Shown piece by piece: positions 58,861-64,000 of a stretch of DNA of 64,000 bases (the stretch's first letter is position 1; each line of letters begins with the position of its first letter). The translations under genes were made by a program, and so were the position numbers. The DNA lies in NCBI GenBank assembly GCA_905182375.1, contig CAJJBF010000009.1, forward strand, positions 231,984 through 295,983, written 5' to 3'. The stretch is from Flammeovirgaceae bacterium UBA4465 (GTDB taxonomy: Bacteria; Bacteroidota; Bacteroidia; Cytophagales; Cyclobacteriaceae). Under the pieces are notes generated by a model that had not been told where the DNA came from, made no database searches, and saw only the letters and a program-made list of their open reading frames with translations.

Positions 58861-59601
58861 TTATTTATTCCAAATTTCCCATGATTTTTCAGCTTGTAAT
58901 TCCAACATTTCTAAACCGTTTTTGGTTCGCGCTTTGTTCTGTCTGCCTTGTCTCATAAAAAAGGTCTCCTCAGGATTGTATATCAAATCAAAACAGTAAT
59001 GATTTTGATTGATCCTATCGTAAGGAATCGGCGGCCCCTCCTCAATATTGGGAGACATCCCTTTTGGCGTGGTATTGATGAGCAAATAATGTCGATCGAT
59101 AATCGATGGCTCTTGATGTAATTGTGAGTAAGTCAGGTCTCCTTTTGTGGCCTCACGGGATACAATTTTAAAAGGAATATTGAGTGCCTGCAAGCCTGCC
59201 TGAACTGCCAGGCTAGAGCCCCCCGAACCGAAAATCAAAGCCTCCACTTCTACCCCCATCAACCAGGCATATAAAGATTGTTTAAAACCAAAAACATCAG
59301 AATTATATCCTATAAGTTTATTCCCTTTTTTTTTGATCACGTTGACTGCTTTCACTCCCGCTGCGGAGACATCTATTTCATCTAAAAATGGCATGATTTC
59401 AATTTTATAAGGAATGGTAACATTGACCCCTTCCAAATCTGGATGGCAATCCCAAATATCAGGAAAATCGCTGAGGCTTTCTAATTCAAAAACATGGTAT
59501 GTATGGGAGTGAGAAATATTGAGGCCCTCAAACTTTTCCGAAAAATACTTCTGCGAAAAAGAATGACCCAAAGGATAACCCACAAGTCCGTAACGCTTCA
59601 T
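58861..59601 (-). CDS. aroE: Shikimate dehydrogenase
   Basis: AroE reduces 3-dehydroshikimate to shikimate in aromatic synthesis. The 246-residue protein starts YGLVGYPLGHSFSQKYFSEK with the shikimate-binding Ser-x-S pair, has VNVTIPYKIEIMPFLDEID with the catalytic Lys, VNVIKKKGNKLIGYNSDVFG and the Rossmann motif FGSGGSSLAVQAGLQ. The C-terminus GLEMLELQAEKSWEIW is typical. It is slightly short (270 usual), as in other Bacteroidota. It works with tyrA and the aminotransferase elsewhere in the window. Confidence 0.92.
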   Translation of the reverse strand: MKRYGLVGYPLGHSFSQKYFSEKFEGLNISHSHTYHVFELESLSDFPDIWDCHPDLEGVNVTIPYKIEIMPFLDEIDVSAAGVKAVNVIKKKGNKLIGYNSDVFGFKQSLYAWLMGVEVEALIFGSGGSSLAVQAGLQALNIPFKIVSREATKGDLTYSQLHQEPSIIDRHYLLINTTPKGMSPNIEEGPPIPYDRINQNHYCFDLIYNPEETFFMRQGRQNKARTKNGLEMLELQAEKSWEIWNK

Positions 59602-59668
59602 ATCAAATTATCTAAAGTACTGTACTAAGGTAAAATTTCTTGAACTCATAAATAGAGATCTAATGAAA

Positions 59669-60559
59669 TTAGCCTTTTGCTCCCAGTCGTTCTATTACAA
59701 AAACCACAGCAAATCCTAACAACATCAACACCGTTCCTATGAGCAAGTCGGCATCGAAACTTGGAAAGTACCAATCATAGCCTATTGCTTTTTGTCGCGC
59801 TTCAATCGTAATGTAATTGGTCGTTTTCCAAGGCCAAATAATCAAAAGAGACCCCGCTACGAAGCCTGTCAATAAGCTGATGGTTACTTCTTTAAAATGA
59901 TCGAATAAATAACTTAATAATCTTGAAAAAATCACCAAACCCAACAAACATCCCAAAGCAAAAGGAATCAAAAATTTAAAATGGAAGTGACTGATAGATT
60001 GGAGCATCAAAACATAATTACCCATCAGCAATAAAATATAAGAACCCGATAGCCCTGGCAAAATCATACTAGAAATGGCGACTAATCCACATAAAATCAC
60101 ATAGAGCCAATGATCATTAGCAGCCGCTGGCGTTAGAAATGCAATGGAAATAGCCATGATAAACCCAATCAAAAATGTGGTTAAAACACCCAAAGAAAAT
60201 TTACTTATTTGTCTCCCTACACCCAAAGTAGAAGCCACAATCAATCCAAAGAAAAAGGCTAAAGTAAATACTTCATAAAATTGTAATGCGTACTCTAATA
60301 GGTGCGCCAAACTAAAAATACTTACAGCAATTCCTGAAAAAAGTATTGACAAAAACTTGAGGTCTGTTTTTTCAGTCACTTGACGAAACTGCCCTTGCAT
60401 TAATGAGCTCAATAAGGACAGGTCAAAAGATTTTAAGGCCTTTATTAACCTTTCATAAATACCCGAAATGAAGGCTATTGTTCCCCCAGAAACTCCCGGA
60501 ATTACATTTGCGGCACCCATGGCGACTCCTTTCAGAAAAAGCCCTGCTGCATTTTTCAC
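59669..60559 (-). CDS. DUF368 family membrane protein
   Basis: The 296-residue protein has about eight membrane segments and the family start KGVAMGAANVIPGVSGGTIA, where the GVSGGT motif repeats later as LPGLSGSYILLL. DUF368 (PopT/UptA-related) members are now connected to undecaprenyl phosphate recycling across the membrane, competing with DedA proteins. That role would fit the cell-envelope genes nearby, but is inferred from family knowledge. It lies four bases after comA. Confidence 0.85.
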   Translation of the reverse strand: MKNAAGLFLKGVAMGAANVIPGVSGGTIAFISGIYERLIKALKSFDLSLLSSLMQGQFRQVTEKTDLKFLSILFSGIAVSIFSLAHLLEYALQFYEVFTLAFFFGLIVASTLGVGRQISKFSLGVLTTFLIGFIMAISIAFLTPAAANDHWLYVILCGLVAISSMILPGLSGSYILLLMGNYVLMLQSISHFHFKFLIPFALGCLLGLVIFSRLLSYLFDHFKEVTISLLTGFVAGSLLIIWPWKTTNYITIEARQKAIGYDWYFPSFDADLLIGTVLMLLGFAVVFVIERLGAKG

Positions 60560-60563
60560 AAAC

Positions 60564-61325
60564 CTAAGAAGTTAAATGATCGTGAAACGTATCGCCCCGT
60601 AAACCCAGTCGTATCGTTTCTAGCGGAATGATTTCATTGGTCGCAATATTTCCGAGATTAACATTGGTTCCACACAACTTAATAAACCAAACTTGCTGGG
60701 ATTTTTGAGGTGCTTCCCATAAAATTTTGTCTTTGGGTATTTGAGTTAAAATTTCTTCAACCAAACCTTGTCTTACCTCACCAGAATCTCTGAACAGCCC
60801 GACATTTCCACTTTCTCTCGCTTCTCCGATGACCTTCCATGCACCGGCCTCCAACTCTGTTCGCATCTGATCAATCCACTTGTATGGTGGGATGATTTTT
60901 GCCGCATCTTTGGAACCTACTTCACTGAGCACGGTGTAATTTTTTGATATCCTCTGAATATAATCACATTTGTCGTCATGGTCCATGGTGATCGAACCAT
61001 CACTTACCTCCACATGTTCCAAATTATATTTATCTACGACTCTCATGTAATCATCAAATTGATCTCTGATCACAAAGGCTTCAAAAAGGGTGCCTCCAAG
61101 ATAACAGGGTATTCCAGCATTTTGATATAACTTAATTTTCTGATCAAGTTGGGAAGTGACATAAGAAGTGGCCCAACCCAACTTCACAATATCTATGAAA
61201 TCTCCCGAAGAATCAATCATATCTTCTGCTTCACGTAACGAAAGTCCCTTATCCATCACCATGGTGTATCCTGATTCACGTGGTTTTTCTGTGCGATCAG
61301 GGATGTTCTTTAAAAAGTAGTTCAT
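60564..61325 (-). CDS. Phosphosulfolactate synthase (ComA family)
   Basis: ComA adds sulfite to phosphoenolpyruvate to give phosphosulfolactate, known as the first step of coenzyme M synthesis in methanogens. The 253-residue TIM-barrel protein has TEKPRESGYTMVMDKGLSLR, IDIVKLGWATSYV, CYLGGTLFEAFVIRDQFDDY, VEVSDGSI and SEVGSKDAAKI, and ends RLGLRGDTFHDH, all family features. Bacteroidota do not make coenzyme M, so the product may feed sulfolactate or another sulfonate. It is encoded between TPR and DUF368 genes. Confidence 0.9.
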   Translation of the reverse strand: MNYFLKNIPDRTEKPRESGYTMVMDKGLSLREAEDMIDSSGDFIDIVKLGWATSYVTSQLDQKIKLYQNAGIPCYLGGTLFEAFVIRDQFDDYMRVVDKYNLEHVEVSDGSITMDHDDKCDYIQRISKNYTVLSEVGSKDAAKIIPPYKWIDQMRTELEAGAWKVIGEARESGNVGLFRDSGEVRQGLVEEILTQIPKDKILWEAPQKSQQVWFIKLCGTNVNLGNIATNEIIPLETIRLGLRGDTFHDHLTS

Positions 61326-61378
61326 CTTTGCAAAATAAAATTAAATGCAAAAATACTTTATTTTAAAGTTTAATCCAC

Positions 61379-62782
61379 TTATTGATCGTCTTTTCTATAC
61401 TGATCTATGATTTTAAAAAGTGCTTTTTGCGTCGTTAAGTCTTCAAAAAAAACATAAATCTCCGCATGTCCATCGTAGTTCAAAATGAGCGCCTGCTCTA
61501 AAAAGACCATGGCTTCTTTGTACCTTCCATAGGCCAGTAAATAAACGGCCTTTCGATATAAATAGGTAGACTCATCAGGCGTTTCTGATAAGCCCCTATC
61601 TATGACGCTCAATGCCCTTTTGTAATCTCCTTGATCATAATAAATACGAGACCAGTCCAGCCAAACGGCAGGCTTTACGGATTCCAATTGACCTAATTGT
61701 TCATAGGTCTCAATCGCTGACACACTGTTTCCTAAACTGTATTCTGATTCCGCCAATGAATTTAAATAAGCTTCATTAAGCGGATCTATTTTTATGGCTT
61801 TTTTAAAAAAATGAGTGGCCTCTAGCCAATTTTCTTTGAACGCCAAACATGTCCCTACTCCAAACCATGCCTGGTGATACAGCTGGTCAATTTTGGATGC
61901 TTTTGTATAATAACGAATGCCTATCTCATACTGGCCCATTTTCTCATAGGAGGCCCCCATATGGCAATAAAGCTCAGGTCCAGGTCCTTCGTATTCCAAG
62001 GTCAACAAATAGGAGGCTATGGCTTTATCATATTTTTCGAGATTCATATAGGTATTTCCCATATTAAAATGGGCACTACTGAAAGTCTCGTCAATGGCCA
62101 CAGCAAACTCATACGCGTCAATGGCTTTCTCAAATTGTTTTAGCTTATTATAAACAATGCCCATATTATACCAGGCATATTCAGAATAAGGATCTGTATC
62201 AATAAACTTTTGATAGTAGGGGATACTTTTTTGCAACGCTCCCATAATTTCTAGACAATAGGTCAATTCATAGAGCACACTCTCATTGTTTAGATTAAAT
62301 TCCATGGCCTCTTTATAAGCTTCTGTGGCCTTTTCAAAATCTTCTAATCCTTGATAAGCCAAACCTATGTGATACAAAATCTCATCCCGTTCCTCCGACA
62401 TCGGAAGAATTTTTCTAAAACAGGCTACTGAGGATAAGTATTCTCCTGATATGGTATGCAATGAGCCTTTCTGCATCAATAGATCCACATCATTGGGTGC
62501 ATAGATTAAGGCATGGTCTATGCAAGAAATGGCATCCTTCAGCCTACCCATTCTGGTTAAAATTTCAGCCTTATCTGCAATTAAATCAGTAGAATACGCA
62601 TATTGCTTTAGTCCCAAGTCACAAGCCTTCAATGCCCACTTAATTTTATCTGATTCCAGATAAAAATTGGTGATGGCCAAGAAATCATCCTCATCAAAAT
62701 ATTGATTGTCACCCGTTTTTAAATGCGCTTCAAATCTTTTGACTAATTCTTTTTCTTCTTTTTTTCTGTGATGTTCCATCAT
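61379..62782 (-). CDS. TPR repeat protein, first gene of the comA operon
   Basis: From Met at 62782 the protein has 467 residues of almost continuous tetratricopeptide repeats, about eleven by eye, such as EILYHIGLAYQGLEDFEKAT, EYAWYNMGIVYNKLKQFEKA and SAHFNMGNTYMNLEKYDKAI. There is no signal peptide or membrane segment, so it is cytoplasmic. It is probably a scaffold. It starts the operon TPR-comA-DUF368-aroE-uvrB, whose gene order I recall as common among Bacteroidota. The frame extends to 62833 but MEHHRKKEEKELVKRFE looks the more natural start. Confidence 0.82.
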   Translation of the reverse strand: MMEHHRKKEEKELVKRFEAHLKTGDNQYFDEDDFLAITNFYLESDKIKWALKACDLGLKQYAYSTDLIADKAEILTRMGRLKDAISCIDHALIYAPNDVDLLMQKGSLHTISGEYLSSVACFRKILPMSEERDEILYHIGLAYQGLEDFEKATEAYKEAMEFNLNNESVLYELTYCLEIMGALQKSIPYYQKFIDTDPYSEYAWYNMGIVYNKLKQFEKAIDAYEFAVAIDETFSSAHFNMGNTYMNLEKYDKAIASYLLTLEYEGPGPELYCHMGASYEKMGQYEIGIRYYTKASKIDQLYHQAWFGVGTCLAFKENWLEATHFFKKAIKIDPLNEAYLNSLAESEYSLGNSVSAIETYEQLGQLESVKPAVWLDWSRIYYDQGDYKRALSVIDRGLSETPDESTYLYRKAVYLLAYGRYKEAMVFLEQALILNYDGHAEIYVFFEDLTTQKALFKIIDQYRKDDQ

Positions 62783-62833
62783 GCTTGTCTCAGAATGAAT
62801 GATAGCTAAAATTAACTTAAATTCATTCACCAC

Positions 62834-63141
62834 TAAAATGATGCCAGTAAAAGTTATCCACTAATTAGGTAGAAAGAAACTTTATTTACTAACATATGAG
62901 TCTGCCCTTCGGTAAATTAATAGACACAATGGCAGATTTTTTTAAGCTATAACAGACCTTTCTGAGCTTAAAGTATGATCAGGTTGTTTAAAATACTTTT
63001 CAAACGGATATTCATGACCTTTCCGCTTCGAGATCCCAAAATATGATGGGGTTCCGAAGTAATAACTCCTAATTTAGAAATATATGACTCAATCCTGCGG
63101 AATTAGAAGATAATTGAAGAATTTCGTATTTTTAAGAAAAT
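62834..63141. other. Divergent intergenic region before hflX
   Basis: About 300 bases between the divergent TPR operon and hflX. It is AT-rich and shows no gene. One lone TTATCCACT (62854-62862) resembles a DnaA box, but no cluster is present. Promoter elements for both genes must lie here, though none matches the consensus well. Confidence 0.4.
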
Positions 63142-64000
63142 ATGGGTGATTACTACCAAACGAAAAAAAAGACAGAATTAGGTGTATTGATCGCGGTAGT
63201 TGAAAAACAAACTCCCGATAAACTCGTCAAAGAGCATTTAGATGAACTGGCGTTTCTCGCCAAAACCCTAGATATTAAAATACGCCAAACATTTGTTCAA
63301 AAAATTGAACGACCCGACAAAAGGACATACGTAGGAAGTGGTAAACTCGAAGAAATACAATCTTTTATCAAAATGGAAAAAATAGACCTCATCATTTTTG
63401 ATGATGAGCTATCTCCTTCTCAGCTCAGAAATATCGAAAATGAGGTGAAAATCAAGGTCTATGATCGCAGTTTGTTGATTTTAGATATTTTCCTTCGAAG
63501 GGCCCAAACGGCTCAGGCAAAAATTCAAGTGGAACTAGCTCGATTTCAATATTTATTGCCTCGCTTGACGCGAATGTGGACGCATTTGGAAAGACAAAGA
63601 GGGGGGAGAGGCACGCGAGGAGGCGCTGGAGAAAAAGAAATTGAAACTGATAAAAGAATGGTGCGCGATCGCATTACTCTTCTGAAAAAACAATTAACCA
63701 AAGTAGAACTTCAAGCAAGTACCCGAAGAAAATCCAGAACCGGGATTGTCCGAATTGCTTTGGTTGGATATACCAATACGGGCAAATCCTCCTTGATGAA
63801 TTTACTGGGGAAAGAATCTGTATATGCCAAGGATGAACTCTTTGCCACTGTTGATTCTACGGTAAGAAAAGTCGTCATTAATAATCTGCCTTTTTTACTT
63901 TCTGATACCGTAGGTTTTATTCGAAAACTCCCACATGACCTGATCGCTTCCTTTAGATCCACTCTGGCCGAGGTCAGGGAAGCAGACTTATTATTACACA
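63142..64000 (+). CDS. hflX: GTPase HflX, cut by window end
   Basis: HflX is a ribosome-binding GTPase that splits stalled ribosomes under stress. From ATG 63142 the first 286 residues are visible: an N-terminal domain (TYVGSGKLEEIQSFIKMEKI, FDDELSPSQLRNIE), the basic GGRGTRGGAGEKEIETDKR linker region, G1 LVGYTNTGKSSLMN, G2 FATVDST and G3 DTVGFIRKLPHDLI. Motifs G4 and G5 lie outside. No frame disruption is seen in the visible part. Confidence 0.95.
   Translation, partial: MGDYYQTKKKTELGVLIAVVEKQTPDKLVKEHLDELAFLAKTLDIKIRQTFVQKIERPDKRTYVGSGKLEEIQSFIKMEKIDLIIFDDELSPSQLRNIENEVKIKVYDRSLLILDIFLRRAQTAQAKIQVELARFQYLLPRLTRMWTHLERQRGGRGTRGGAGEKEIETDKRMVRDRITLLKKQLTKVELQASTRRKSRTGIVRIALVGYTNTGKSSLMNLLGKESVYAKDELFATVDSTVRKVVINNLPFLLSDTVGFIRKLPHDLIASFRSTLAEVREADLLLH

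Noticed and set aside
62854-62862. DnaA-box-like TTATCCACT
   Set aside because: A single copy with one mismatch and no cluster, AT-rich unwinding element or dnaA/dnaN gene nearby. Not evidence of an origin.

Overview
The window looks like a chromosomal segment of a free-living-type member of the Bacteroidota (Bacteroidetes), without any deeper placement that I can defend. Three things point there. Several genes are preceded by the phylum's own promoter pattern (TTTG, 18-20 bases, TAnnTTTG; clear at 6641, 19128 and 43852). Shine-Dalgarno sequences are largely absent. The gene set is typical: DUF349, DUF2795, DUF1684, WbqC, DUF368, a cold-shock protein with a charged N-terminal extension, outer-membrane barrel proteins, Kdo (LPS) genes and an S-box upstream of metY. 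The DNA is AT-rich and gene-dense, with no insertion sequence, prophage, CRISPR array, tRNA or rRNA that I can see.

Layout. 1-10 kb: tail of a sigma factor, ettA, a GH4 glycosidase with an SSS transporter (a small sugar-use cassette), a DUF349 protein, queA-ispD and a MacB-like permease. 10-20 kb: recA, a broken aminopeptidase gene, a two-component system coupled to a pseudouridine synthase, the rplM-rpsI-rpsB-tsf cluster, a Zn-dependent phospholipase C/S1-P1-like gene interrupted by an in-frame TAG, rpsT and radC. 20-35 kb: pheT and a ZapA-like gene, icd, panB, aspS, sucD and a kdsD-kdsA-kdsC operon. 35-48 kb: an outer-membrane protein, a cytochrome c/copper-monooxygenase-like lipoprotein, sodA, tadA, an aromatic aminotransferase-tyrA operon and the methionine operon metY-metX. 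47-64 kb: lpd (frameshifted), fabG, a VWA-like membrane protein, clpC, sua5-WbqC, mltG, and a long minus-strand operon TPR-comA-DUF368-aroE-uvrB, ending in a truncated hflX.

The most interesting element is the leader of metY-metX (43852-44246). A strong Bacteroidota promoter is followed by an S-box (SAM-I) riboswitch. Two bases after its closing helix a 51-codon open reading frame begins, carrying four consecutive cysteine codons. The stop codon of this ORF lies inside the first of two mutually exclusive hairpins, and metY follows about 90 bases later. The arrangement reads like a two-input switch: SAM sensed by RNA, and cysteine supply sensed by ribosome stalling, for an enzyme that joins sulfide to O-acetylhomoserine. 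It is an inference from sequence, but each component is directly visible.

Three genes are visibly disrupted: the aminopeptidase (three frame changes), the phospholipase C/nuclease-like gene (one amber codon) and lpd (one extra base in a C4 run). The first looks like true decay. The lpd lesion could equally be a sequencing error, because this core enzyme is otherwise perfectly preserved.
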